From NCBI GenBank assembly GCA_947652115.1, contig OX393567.1:14604308-14668307 (forward strand): DNA of 64,000 bases, read 5' to 3'. This document shows positions 15,301 through 28,800 of the stretch, in pieces. The stretch is from Blastomussa wellsi (Eukaryota > Cnidaria > Anthozoa > Scleractinia > Plerogyridae). The notes beneath the pieces were generated by a model. That model did no database searches, was not told the origin of the DNA, and worked only from the letters and a program-made list of their open reading frames with translations. Each line of letters opens with the position of its first letter. Position 1 is the first letter of the stretch. Made by a program: the position numbers and the translations under genes.

Positions 15301-18300
15301 ACATCTTGCCAAGGTCTCTGCCGAGATCTCGGTTTTTGTGTTGCTGTCACTTGACCCTTACCGTTTATAACTCCAAAGTGAGGTTGTTAAATGTGCGAAG
15401 GGATTGTAGCTCTGACCAAAAGGTCGTTAAGAGACTTGTCCTTCTTGTAAGCGACAATTGGAGGTTTAGAGTATATTTGACCGAGTCTGTTATTCTCAGT
15501 TATAAGGTGCCAGTGTTTCATAAGAACCTTTTTGAGGTTCGGAGTAGACGGGTTGAAAGTCGTAACGAAAGGCAAAACATTGTTGGATTGTTTTACTTTC
15601 TTTCGTAGAGCCTCGTTTCTTGATGAGAATTTTATTTCGGCTAAAATGTTTTCGGCGAGTTCCCTAGGGTAGTCTCGCTCGAGTAGTCGAGTCAGAAATT
15701 CAAGTTTTCGTAACTCGAACATTTCTTTAACCGAGTTTGTTCTCAGTAAACGAAGGGCTTCTCCTTTGATAAAACTCTTCTTAACACTAAGAGGGTGGCT
15801 TGAAGAGAAGTGCGTATATTGAAACGTTTCTGTAGGCTTGAAATGAGTTTGAACATCCAGAGTTATGCTACAGGCGAAGCGTGGTCCAACCAGCCCTCAT
15901 AAACCTATTCACTGGAAGCGATTTATTGAAGACATTTTTTCAGTGTGGACTGTGCCTGAAAGTGAATTCATTCCACGCCACGATGAAATTTCCTTGATAC
16001 CGAAGTTTATAAAGGACCACGCTTCGCCTGTAGCAAAACTCTGGATGTTCAAACTCTAAACCTCCAATTGTCGCTTACAAGAAGGACAAGTCTCTTAACG
16101 ACCTTTTGGTCAAAGCTACAATTCCTTCACACATTTAACAACCTCACTTTGGAGTTATAAACGGTAAGGGTCAAGTGACAGCAACACAAAAACAAGATCT
16201 TGCCAGAACGCCGAGATCTGGCCGAGATCGCGGTGAATGCCCACAGATCTCGCCGCGATCTTGCAGAGGTCTCACCAATGCCGAGATCTTGCCACAGACT
16301 GATGAAATTCGAGATCTCGACGGGCTTTATGGTGTGTTTGTTCTATTTGGTTTTCTTTGTTTTTCAAATTACCAAATACTTTTTGCATACGTTTTCTACT
16401 GAGGTTTTTTTACAATAAGTGATGGCGTCATAATTGACGTCACACGCAATACAGGTGTGCTTTGGGATTTGTTACGGGGTTTGTTATGATTCCCCCAGAA
16501 TCAAACCGTGGAGAACTGGGAACGAGGCACCTTCGGCACATGGGTTCAGTGGAGGCATCATCTTGATTTGTAGGAGCTCATTTGCAAACACATAAACCTA
16601 TCGTACATACATACAATATTGACACGCATCTGCAATTTAATTGTGGTCTAGATCAGGTTTACATTTCGATCGTACGGGCTGCCTGTCACGAAGTAAGCTT
16701 AATCGAATTGAAATTATTATGAGCGCTGACAACTGAAACAACTGAAAAATCTTTGACCTGATACAGTAAAAATCCGCAAGTAAGAACCTGAAAATTAAGA
16801 ACCTGTTGGCCTAAAATTTGTCATTTAGACCCCCTAAGAACAAAAACCTATTTAGCCCACAAAATGAAAACAGGTTCTTATTTTTTAAAATCATATTAGT
16901 GATCAAGAATCCTATTTGGAGAAATTGGAGCTTAACATTGCTGTGCAAATAAAAGTGCAAATTTATTGATGTAATAAAAAAAAAGTGCAAGAGGTTAATA
17001 TTTTTGTATTGCATTTTGAAAAACTGTACAGCAATAAAACACAGCAATAAATAGGCTGATTACCATTTTGTTTTGTAGCTGGATTTTATTTGTTTTTCCT
17101 CAGAAATAAGAACCTACAATGTATTGAAGAACCTAAATAGCCTAAAATTGTGTTAACTACCATTTAAATAAGAACCTGTTTCGGCTAACTCCAAAAAATG
17201 TAGGTTCTTACTTACGGGTTTTTACTGTATGTTGGTGAAGAAAGTGACTTGGACTAGCCTGCAGTTAAAGCGAGATGTGCAGACGAAGTTCACAGTCACA
17301 ACTGCTGAAGGCTGCTGATTGCCAGTGATTCCTGACTCGTCCCCGTGGTCTCCTATGTGAAAATGGCAAGTCGTGATGGATGATGGGATTCCCCGGGTAT
17401 CCAGTCACCTCGCCACCAGGGCATCTCACCACCACGAAACGACCGCGCAACCAACGAACTCGCTACCAAGCTAAGTTATCTCGCCACTGAGATAGAAGAG
17501 ACAAACACATTTCCAAAATACAAACTTGTGTTGTGTTGGCCTTGTATTTAATAAGTACCCGCGAAATTCCGAACGCCTATCCGGTGTTTTTCTAAACAGC
17601 GGTGGCTATGATAGAACAGATTACGTTGTATAATAGCTTCGATATGTCTCGTTTTAAGCAAGAAAGAAAGCTAAATGATTTTTTTTAATAAAAGATCACA
17701 ACCTCTGTTATAAAGCACAAACGAATCAAAGTGAAAGAAACTTTCTATTACAAATGACGGTCCTGTGCCACGCGAATAAACATGTTTGTTAAGCCCCGAT
17801 CAAACGGCCATGGCATAGGGTTGCCACGGTCAGGGAAAAGTCAGGGAAAAGCAATAATTTTTCAGTTCAAGGTCTGGGAAAAGTCAGGGAAATTTGTAAA
17901 AGGTCAGGGAAAATGTTAGATGTTTGGTTAAGTCAGTGAAAAGTCAGGGAATTTTATTTCCTCTCAGCAAAACATGGTGTAACACGATTGATTTTGATAC
18001 TGTTTGAGTGGCATGTGCAGAAGCAGTATTTTTGGCCAGTGGTTTCTGTTATTTCTTTAATTCTATTTATCTAATCAGGGAAAATTGTTCAAAGGTCAGT
18101 GAAAAGTCAGGGAACTTTTTAGTTTCTGATAAGTGTATCCAGGTATCTTGTCTATTTGAACACGAACTATCATCAACTATCAACTATCAGTGTGAACTTG
18201 TTCGAAATCTTCATGGTAGTCGACGAAAAATGTCACCTAGCCTAGCATACTTTAATTAGTTAATTTGATTGCTAAGTTGATGAGAAATCTCACCTACCAT

Positions 18301-19867
18301 TAATATTATTATCTGAAAAGAGAAAATAATTCATAATCGACTTTATCTTGATCTTGGCGGCGATGTGACATAGCTTGGTGGCGAGTTCGTTGGTTGCGAG
18401 ATGCCCTGGTGGCGAGGTGACTTGCATTCATTCCCCGCACCTGCTGTCGGCACAGCTTCCTGAAGTCTTGCCTTTACAGGATGTACATGACCATTGCTAT
18501 CTGGGAACACCTCCTCAATCAAGATGAAGATTGAATGTTGTCCATCCCAAGATGATTATAGACTTTGGCTTGGTCCAATCCCTTAACTGCTTCTCTCAGC
18601 TCTCGCTCAGCACGAGCAAAGTTGGTGCCATTGTTGCTGTGGATCACTTTGGGTTTCCCACGACGTTTAACAAAACACTGATAAGCATAGATGAAGGAGT
18701 CTGCTTCTAACGTATAAGCAACTTCGATGTGCATCGCCCTCATAATTAGGCACGTGAACAAACATCCGCAATGTTTCACCTGACTGCGACCTTGGGTAAT
18801 GAAGAGGGGATCGAAGTAGTCCACACCCACATGGGTAAACGGCGCGTCTGAGGGCGCGATTCTTGCCGCCGGGAGTGGTGCCAAAATCTGTTCACCAGGG
18901 CGAGCATTCTGCTTGCGAAACTGTACGCAGTTTGCCAAAACGCTCCTCTTACTATCCAGAATCTCTATCGAATGAAAGCCAGTACTTGAGAAGGTCCACA
19001 ATGCCCCTGTTGGCGATGACAGTTCTGGATGATCACGTTTGACACCTGGTGTTTACTCGGAAGAATAACAGGGTGCTTTGCTTCGATCGAAATTGGAGCC
19101 TTCTTGAGGCGTCCACCTACTCTTAATATTCCCCCAGCAAGGAAAGGGATCAATTTGCGTGTTGGACTGGACCATGGAACGTACTTCTTCTGGCTCAATG
19201 ATTCTCTCTGGCTCATCAAAGCTAGCTCCTCTGGAAACACGTCATTCTGGACAACATTAACAATGTCGAACTCCGCCGCAACAACCTTCGGCGACAGTCA
19301 GAGGTCTCTTGGTAATGCTGTTTGGTTCCTTGGCGGTTCTGGCAAACAAATACGTCTTGAAACGTACTAGCCAGGCCATGGCGTTCTGGAGGCGCTCCCA
19401 GTATGAGTAGCGGGACAACAACGGATCCAATGGCTTTCCACGAACAATGACATTCACACGACCAGGGCATTTTCTACTTTCACTGTCGTTTTCTGGTAAT
19501 TCTGGTAACTGAAAGGGTTGCTCAGGCCAATATTCCTACTTCTTCCACGGAAACTTCGGGCCGTGAAGCCATAGCTCTATCTTATTCATCTCCGAGCCCT
19601 TTGCCCCTCTGGACGAAATGTCAGCCAATCACAACCGACGACATCAACATCAACTACTCGAGTCTTACAGCCAATAACATAACCGCTAAACTGACCAGTC
19701 ATTTTTCACGAACCAGACTAGTAACATTCGACTGACAAACTACTCTTCACATGACTCTGATGATGACTTTCGCCCAGGTTGTCGAAACGTCAGTCACTCT
19801 CACCGACAACAGTCCTTTTCAGGACTACCTTCACCCGGACGATCAAACTACACGATAGAAATATGTA

Positions 19868-19898
<31 letters not shown>

Positions 19899-22800
19899 TG
19901 CAGGTGTTTGGTAAATGTGTACAAGCTTGAAGTGTTCAAGGATTCAGTAAAAGAACCTTTGAATGTTCAAATATCAAATCTTCTCAAGGTGTGCTTGAAA
20001 GCTACTTGTTGATTCATTGCGATGATGAAGAGATGCATTTATCCATGCACCTTTGCTTGACCCTCCACCCTCCGAGGTTCTGTTAGTGTTGACGTTTAAA
20101 TGTTAAACTGAAGTCTAAATTGTTTTCTGAAGCTTATACCCCATTCACACGAGCAAAACGTGTTTAATTAAACCAGGTTTAATAAAAATCAACAACAGAA
20201 GACTGAAAGACTGAGTTTTATGTAGTTTTAAAGATGTGTGCTTTCCCTGTGGCAAATTTGAAGCCGGCAAACATCAGTTAGCTGTAACTTCTATGAAGAA
20301 CATGAGCAATTTCAAATGCGTTTAACTAAAACAGCTTTTAAACTTTTGTTTAAGCTTTGGTGTGAATCGGGTACAAGTTGTATAACCCAAGGTGTGTTTT
20401 CATGACATAGGAATCAGCCCTCGCTTGGTACAAGAAAGTGTTTGCTTGGAAGGAGCCACAAACAAAGGTACTGAGAAATGCTCTTGCACATTACACATTG
20501 CCCTGATTACTTTTTTCAGTGACAGTTGACGAAGAAACCCTGCCTCTGAGATTGTAATGGGCATACAGTGCTCATCCCCAAAGTCGCTAACCAAGAAATG
20601 ATGTGTTAATTTGCCCGCGCAATTATTTTCGTTGTGTTCGTGAGCTCTCGCGCAAGTTTTTAATTGGATAAAATGCGTTGGAAATGCTTGTCGGAAACTC
20701 TTCGAGTGCTTCAACGAATATTTTCCAAAACTGGCACTTGTTTCCCCGACTGTGATTTTTTTTCAAAAACAGCCTCGTGTATAACACTTATTACATCCAG
20801 TTTTGTTGATATTTGTACTCGAAAGACTTCAGGTGTTTGTATGCTTGTTGCATTGCCACCGTGGCGTTGTTCCTTGGGCAACTTATCGGCATTCTTGTCT
20901 TATATAGTTTAAATTATTCTTCCTTCCTTTCTTGATTTGGAGCCCCGAGGGGACGTGAAATAAATGTATGTATGCATGTATCCTTGATATTGTTTCTGTG
21001 TGTACTGCAGACCGAAGAAGCCATGTTATCAGCTATGGTGGAAGTTGCTGACTCTTTAGTAACTGACATGTTTCAAGCCAAGGCGTGTTATAGAAAGATC
21101 TTCGCAGCGTGAGTACTGACCACTGCTTCCGACACTCGATACAACGGCTAAGCAAACAATCTTAGGGGCTGCTTGCATATGAGAACTCATACCCGTTCCA
21201 TACCAGTATGATCTACTTTAGTACAGCTTCATACCACATGCCTCACTTGGCGCTGTCTTGGGTTGGATGACGAAAACTACCCGTGCGCTACCCGCTCAGT
21301 AAAATAAACCAAAATGTCGGCCCAGTGCAACGACCGGGCTAAACTCGCACCAGTGTGGCTTGCTCTGGGATGACTTTTTGTGCTGGTATCGTGTTAACGA
21401 ATACGCCGCTCGCACAAGGCGTAACCAGGATCAGACGCGCACCACTGTGAGAGGCGTTCTCGTGCATCATGTAAAAACATCCTCCCCTTTTACAATGACA
21501 AAACTGGATGGAACGGATTTATTTTTAAACTGAATAAAGTTTAGTAATGCATAACAAACATTCAAAACATGGTGATTTGAGTTTGGATCATAATGTTTTT
21601 CAGAACGGACGTGAAGTACTTCACTACAGTTTACAATCAGTTGGAATTAATGGTAAGTTATATTTCCACTGTCAGGAGCCATAGTAAACGTTGTGTCTTC
21701 CTTTGCTGCTTTTTACCTCATGGTATGCATAAGCATGCCATGAAGGTATTGGTATGGACCGAAAATTCGCTCACGCCATCATTCACTCAGTCACTCACTC
21801 ACTCGATTTTATTTTGTAAGACAATTAATTTATGCATTAAAATGCGATTAAAGGCAGTCCCCTCTCTGTCCCCTAGTAAACTGTCTTTTCCGCATAGCCA
21901 TTCTTTTATTTTCTTTGAGAATATGTGGGGGTGGTACACAGTTGAAATATCTATCAATCCCGTAGAGATCCGTATCGATTGACATTTATACACACAATTA
22001 TAACGTCAGTGTAGTTTGTTTCGCTCGATGTAAGACCGGTTTTCTGACCATGTTTCATCGAAGTGCACCAATATATGTACTAACGGAAAGAAAGTATTTT
22101 GAGAAATACTCTAGTGCAGAGAAGCGAGCATCAATATAGTAAACGGGACGACAACGAAGCGTTTAGAATTATTTGTTTGCGTTTTGATGAGGATAATTGT
22201 AATCCAGCGAGGAATGCATTCAGCCGCAGGAAGAAATTTATGCTGTGAAATTATATGGCATGTACGCTTTGCTATGTGGAAGTAAAGGTAAGGTTTCCTT
22301 GGTTCTGTCATACTGCATTTAAATACAACTTGCAGGTAATGTACTCTTTGAAGTTACGATGTGTCCGTTTGTAGTGATTGTAACCGTCGAATGGTCTTTG
22401 CGAGCATGCGAGCAGCGTGTTTATTTTTGCGAGCACGAGCAATTGTCAAATTTTTCTTGCGAGCAGCGAGCACTTTAGGAAAATGGCGAGCAGCGATCAC
22501 GTTAGAAAAATACAGATGGCGAGCAGCCAGAAGCGAGCGCTTCGAGTACTTCGTAAATTTTCCGTTAGCCGGAATCTCTGTTAGGAAACGTTGTTTTGCG
22601 CTAAGTATAAATAGCTTATAATGTGGCTGACACCTCCAAAACAAAACAATATCTGTAAAGCTGGGGCTGTCCAACAAATCCCAGTAGCTTACAGGCGGTA
22701 AAGCAGGATTAACGAAATTTCGAGCAATCGGGCACATTTTAATGAGAATCCGAGCATGCGAACACTTGCAAAAATTTTGCCAACGCAATCAAGCGAGCAC

Positions 22801-25800
22801 CCGTGTAAGTTTTGCGAGCAATTCGAGCAAAGGCCAAATTTTGCGAGCACTTTGAAATTGAATGGGACCATTCGGTACCCCTATTGGTGGTTTTCACTAG
22901 TCACGCAATCAAAAACTAAATTCGAAAAAATAAGCTACAGAAGCTAAGAACTTTATATAGTGTAGATGATAAATAAATAAACAATTTCTCCAAGTCTCAG
23001 GTCTGTGCCGTGCGCCGCTCGCGAGTTATTTGCCGAAACGTTCCACGCAAATTTACAAAGCTTAGTATGGAGACGCCATATTTGTGTCCTTCCGAGGGGC
23101 ACAAATATGGCCGCCGTGATGCACGCGAAACCATCTGGAATTCAGTTTTGCTATGATAGGGACTACTGTTGGCTCTTGGGCTATTGTACTTCCACACAAA
23201 CACCACTTATTATTATCTGAAATGTTATAACTGCTCAAAATCGAAAGGATGGGCATTTTCTGAACAAAATAGCTTTGTCGCGGCACTCAGCTTGATGTCA
23301 CATACGCGAATAACTCAAATATTCAAGATGCTCTGTTTTTAAAACGAAGGACACTGTCGAGCTGAAAATTTGCGAAAAGATATATTTTTAGTTCACCTTA
23401 CACCTAGTAGCAACGAAAACTTAGTAGGCCTAGCGAATTTTGATTTCAGAATTTTATGACGTCACATGAAAACCAAGAATTTGTATCAATGATTACAGCT
23501 TTCGTTATGTCTGCTGCTAAACAAGGCACACCTGCAGCTAAGTGACAGTGACAAATCTAAGCCTACAAATTCAATCAAATGCATTTAACAACGTAGAAGA
23601 CAATATGGCATGTATTCTTCATTCTTTATGCATGCTGAAAGTACATATATACTGTTCACAAGATTTCGCTAAAAGAGGAATAGTAAGCTGTTCTCGAGTG
23701 ACAGTGTTCAATCAAGCACAGTTTGTTGGTAGACAAATCAAAAACAGTTGTCAGGGACAACTGTCAGGATCGTCTTGACATGCATGTCTTGACACAGTAC
23801 GGTTCCCGCTACCCTGATTTTTAGAATGGTGCAAATATAAAGAGTCCATTTGTTGCAATATTAAACTTGCGATGAAATAACGTTATAATAAATTGCTAGA
23901 TTTAGGCAAATTTTTCAAGCATAGAAATTCTATTTTTTCTGATAAGGAAACTAGCTATTGTATGCACGGAATGTAACATTATTATGTTTCTCCGTCAACA
24001 CCTTTTTATACTTGAATAAAAGGTTACCTGTTGGTCGCCTTTCAGCTTTGTTGCCTGTTTTTTCACTTGTATTTTTAGCATTATGACGTCTAATAATGTT
24101 TGCTTTACCCTGACCAAATGAAAACGTTGACCTGCAGACATTCCGCAGACCTAAAACAAGCCAGCCAAAGGTCTGTTGTTCACCTTTCCTTTTGCAGCTT
24201 GTCTGTATAACGGTGTATTCATAGGACAGTTCCTCAATTTGTTTTCAGCTTTCCGTGACTAAATAAAATCAAACTGCAGACCCGAAACAGACCAACTGCA
24301 CCCTAACTTCAGACATTTCAGTACGGCTACACAACGCTAGCAAACGTTTTTCATAACAGGTAGAACAAAGCGTTACTTCCGGCAGACGGAAGTGGTGGTT
24401 GCGTCTCTTTTTACAAAGGACTACTTGACCACGGACAAGGGGTATTTTTTTCGAAGAAAAATATTCTCTTCAATTTCAGAAAAACGTGAAATGCACGCGA
24501 GCTCAATACCATCTCGAAGTCTGCTTCGTGTTATCACCTAAATGGAATGTGTCAGCGGCAGATTTTTTAGTTACCTTTTGTCGCGGCATAATATCCGAGG
24601 ACTCGGTTTTGTTGTGTAGTTTACGAAAGCATGCAATTGGCTTTTTAAAAGCGACTCCTGACAGAAATTTGAAGCTTTTTGTGTGAACATGGAATTAGTT
24701 GAAAATTTCTCTAGGCCTAGTTACACGAGAAGTTGTTTGCAGGCGACGTTGGTTTGAGATGTAAGATATTTTTGTAAACGCTGTTTTCTTGGATTGAATT
24801 GTCCTTTCTTTTGGGCCACTTTAAAGAGATAGAACTCACATGGACTTTGTCAATTGACTCTTAATTAGACCAAAAAAGTTGTGTGCACGATTTTTTAAGT
24901 TCTTTGCATTTTTCCTTTTATCTATTTTTGGAAGTTTTAACATCTTTGAGCTTTTTTGGGGAGCAGTTCGTTCTGGAGGTATGTGTAATCATCTGAAATA
25001 GCGTCTTTCCGGGATGATAAGTTTTCCGGTTTATCCAAGGGTTTATTCAGGGTTTTTTATGCTTAGAAAAGTTGGTTTCACCCTGTTTTTTCTTCACAAA
25101 TTGTGTTTTAACATTATTACCTTGCTTGGTCATGAGAATATTGAACATCTCGACAACGTACATTTGAAACGTTAATTGGTGCATGTGTGGTATCAGAATA
25201 TATATTTTGGAGTGTGTAGAAGAACATTTACGTACGGTGCCTTGTACCATCCATTAAGCTTGATTATTCAATTAGTTGACACTTTGAATAAAACAATTAC
25301 TGTTGTTTTTACAAGAGAGTTACCTTCGAGTACTCAACATAGTGCAAGGGAGCTACCTTTTGAGTGCTCCAATTATAGCTCTAAACTTGTTGATGTTTTT
25401 GAATAGTTTGTACAGTGGATTACAATTCTATTATATCGTCCATATTTCTTTCCTGCCTATATTCAAGTTTTAGCCACTTGAAATATGAATGTAGGTATTG
25501 TCAGTGTTAAAACAAAGTCGTATAATTTATCTGGCAGAATTACATTATGAAGTGGATCATGTTGAGTTAAATCCTGGTCCATCAAATAAAAATTGCAATC
25601 TAAAACCTTTTACGTCATCCATAAATTCGAATTCTCTGTTAGAAACCAGCTTGTCTCAATTGGGTAGAACTGCTTGATGTTGGAGGAGGTGGTGATTGCT
25701 TTTTTAGGGCTGTATCACATCAGTTATATGGCGATCCTAATAATCATTTTTATGTGCGTAGTGTTGGCATTCAGTATTTAGTGCACCACCCTGAGCATTT

Positions 25801-28800
25801 TGTAGAGAGTAACACTGACCATTCTTGGCAAGGTTACTTACAACGAATGTCAAGGAACATGGGCTGATGCTATTATAATTCAAACTGTTGCAAATTGTTT
25901 AAATTTCTCAATTCATATTGCTGAATCAAATCCCAATTTTTGCCCAGTTTCCTTTCAAGGAAATGAAACATACAACAGTTTGGAGAAAATTCCATACTTA
26001 AAACCAAACCAAAAGAAACCTAAGAAGGCTACTGATTTAGAACTATAGTAAACAAGTCACTAAAAGAAATACAGTATGTCACTAGTTTGTGGAAATTATC
26101 AACAGAAAGAACTTATATCTACACAATGAACAACGAACGAGGTTTCAACGACTGACCTAAATCAGTGGACTTCTGCGCTGCAAAACTATGGATGTATGTC
26201 CATTTCATTATCAATTTCTCATGATCAACTTCCAACTAAAGTCTTTGTACTTCCTGTAAAGACCAATTCGTTGAAACGTAACTTCCAATCCAATTTTCAT
26301 ATCAAAATATTCGCCTCCCATTTGATAACCGATCTACATATCGGATGGTTCACAGATCTTTTAACCGAAGTAACGCGGGCAATGATTATCCATCAAAAGG
26401 TACAGAACAGCCTATTCACTTAACTTTCATCGACCTAATTAGAAGCTGGTAACAAGACATGAGATGGATATTTTTCATTTGGGTGAGCTCAGTTACTGCA
26501 TCTGGGGCACGATTAAGCATGAAGGTATTCGTGAAATGTCTTGAATTCGAATTTGTTTCTGTTCTTCCATTAACCTATTTGCACTACCGACTACACGTAC
26601 ACAACGCTAGTAAACCTTTTTCATAACATGTAGAACAAAGCGTTACTTCCGGCAGACGGAAGTGGGGTAGTTAAAAATTGTGTACGGTACCTTCATTGGG
26701 TGATTTAACGCATACCTTCATTGGGTTATTATTAGAACAAAGCGTTACAACCCTAATAAACCTTTTTCATAAAATGTAGAACAAAGCGTTACAACCCTAA
26801 TAAACCTTTTTCATAAAATGTAGAACAAAGCGTTACAACCCTAATAAACCTTTTTCATAAAATGTAGAACAAAGCGTTACTTCCTGCAGACGGAAGTGGG
26901 GGTTGCGACTCTTTTCACAAAGGAACCAAATGATACATGTCTTCTGAACACGGTATTGGAAGATTAGAGTGCTTGCACTTCATGAGGGTCTCAAGAGTGA
27001 ATGCTAACAGATGATGAGCCCATATTTGGCATACATATTATACAATACCACTGAACTCTATTTCTGAAGTTGCTTTTTTAAAGTGGCCCGTTTCCATGGC
27101 AACGGAGAGATCAAATGCGGCCTTAAAAATCTGGTTTATTCCATTTTGCGGAAAATCCACTCATTAGATTTTGGCTTCAAATTGCCCATATATTATCTCT
27201 ATGACAGGAACTTTGTGCGATTCTGACAGACAGCTTTTTATTTATTTGCAAAAATTATGTTCTATTTAATTCTAAGCGTATCGCTGATTTCCTCTGTCAG
27301 ATTTTTCATTTTTATACTTTAGTTGGTCATCATGTTTGTTTTTATGATTAAAAACTATGACAAGATGGGTAATACCGCTGACCACTCAGAGAAACTATGT
27401 TCAGCCACCTTAAAAATCCTTTTTAACCAGTTCATCACTGCATTCCACCATCGTCTAAGAGCCTTTGATTGGTCTCTTTATGTTGGCTGAAACTCTGACT
27501 GTAGGGAAAAGACCTTTTGTTTGTGCTAAAGTATACTTACCTGTGTTCCAATGTGTTCAGCTTGCGTCTGATGTTCACAACACCATGAGGAATATAAACA
27601 AACGTCTTAAACAGGAAGGCGGTGCTGATATCGTTGGGGAGAAGCTGTTTTCATTGTACCTGGCTGTTAAAGAAGTCATTAGTTACAGGAGCATAGGAGA
27701 AGCAAAGTAAGAACTCTACCTCAAACCTTATACTAACAGCGGTGCTCACAAAGGAACCCACTGTTTAGAATAGAATGTACAGAAACTATATAATTATCAA
27801 TCGTCATCTAAACAAAATAAGGCCAGTGAAAGCTATTCGTTTTTACTGGTTTTCTGGCTGTTTTTAGGCCAGATCATGTGTATGCTCTTGATGACTATCA
27901 CGCCTGGTTTAAACAGTCCGTTATACGATGGATTGACATAGCACAAGTCAAAGCCAAAGAACGAATACGAAAAGCAGTTGAAATTGACAAGGTAGGATGT
28001 CGGTTACACATGATAATGCTATGTCGATTCCTTTCAAATTTCTGAAGAACTTGTTATTGGGACATAATAATGTCTTGTTCTGATTATCCTTTTCGATGAC
28101 CTTCAGTAGGATATTATTTAAATTAAGGCTATGGTTTACACGGGACCGTTTCCAAACGGATCCAAATGGATCCGGTCCGAAAATTGGACCGGATAGGCTT
28201 TCTGTTTACACGGGACCGTTCTGGAACCGGTCCGGAATGGATCCAAACGGATCCAAAACTGGACTTGTTGTTTTGCAGGACCAGTTTTGGATCCGTGCCG
28301 GACCGGTTCCATAAAGATCTCGTGTAAACACCCGGATCGGTTCCAAACGGTTCCATGTAAACAGGAGCCGATCCGGTTCGGTTCGGAACGGTTCCGGTCC
28401 GGTCCCGTGTAAACGTAGCCTAAGTTGTGACACATTTTATGACGTAACATCACACGCCATCAATAGCATATACTTGTCTTTTTTGTTCTTGTAGATTTTG
28501 AGGATTGATGCAAATGTGAGCCACTCCACTTCAGCTATTGATGCAGTGGGCTGTTTTCATCAGGTAATTTTGGAGATAACTGAGAATTCCCGAGTGTAAA
28601 ATTCATGGTGACATTTTCGCGAAGCTTCCAACACAGAGGCGGAGTTGATTGACACTTACAAATATTTCACATTCGAAAGTGACATCTCTACTTTTGTACG
28701 CGTATGGTTGCAATAACTTATCCGTATATATCTAATATTTGCAGGAGTTGTTGCAAAGGAAACTTTTTTCAATGAAAGTTAATCATCGTCTCCAAAATTC

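Larger units (their letters stand above)
21653..27560. other. Intron 15 (5.9 kb), the longest in the gene
   Basis: Holds the GCGAGCA repeat, the OTU fragment and the 44-base tandem array. A short palindrome near 23069-23112 (CCATATTTGTG / CACAAATATGG) is also present. I see no exon in it. Confidence 0.6.

Noticed and set aside
18519..19635. Possible domesticated integrase gene
   Set aside because: A catalytic Asp is changed, and stops and frameshifts break the reading; it is a dead BEL/Pao fragment.
26733..26880. CRISPR-like array
   Set aside because: The 44-base units are directly adjacent with no unique spacers and sit in an animal-type intron; it is a simple tandem repeat.
28096..28453. 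Overlapping open frames on both strands
   Set aside because: They are explained by the palindromic, word-repeated core of the TAA-flanked MITE.
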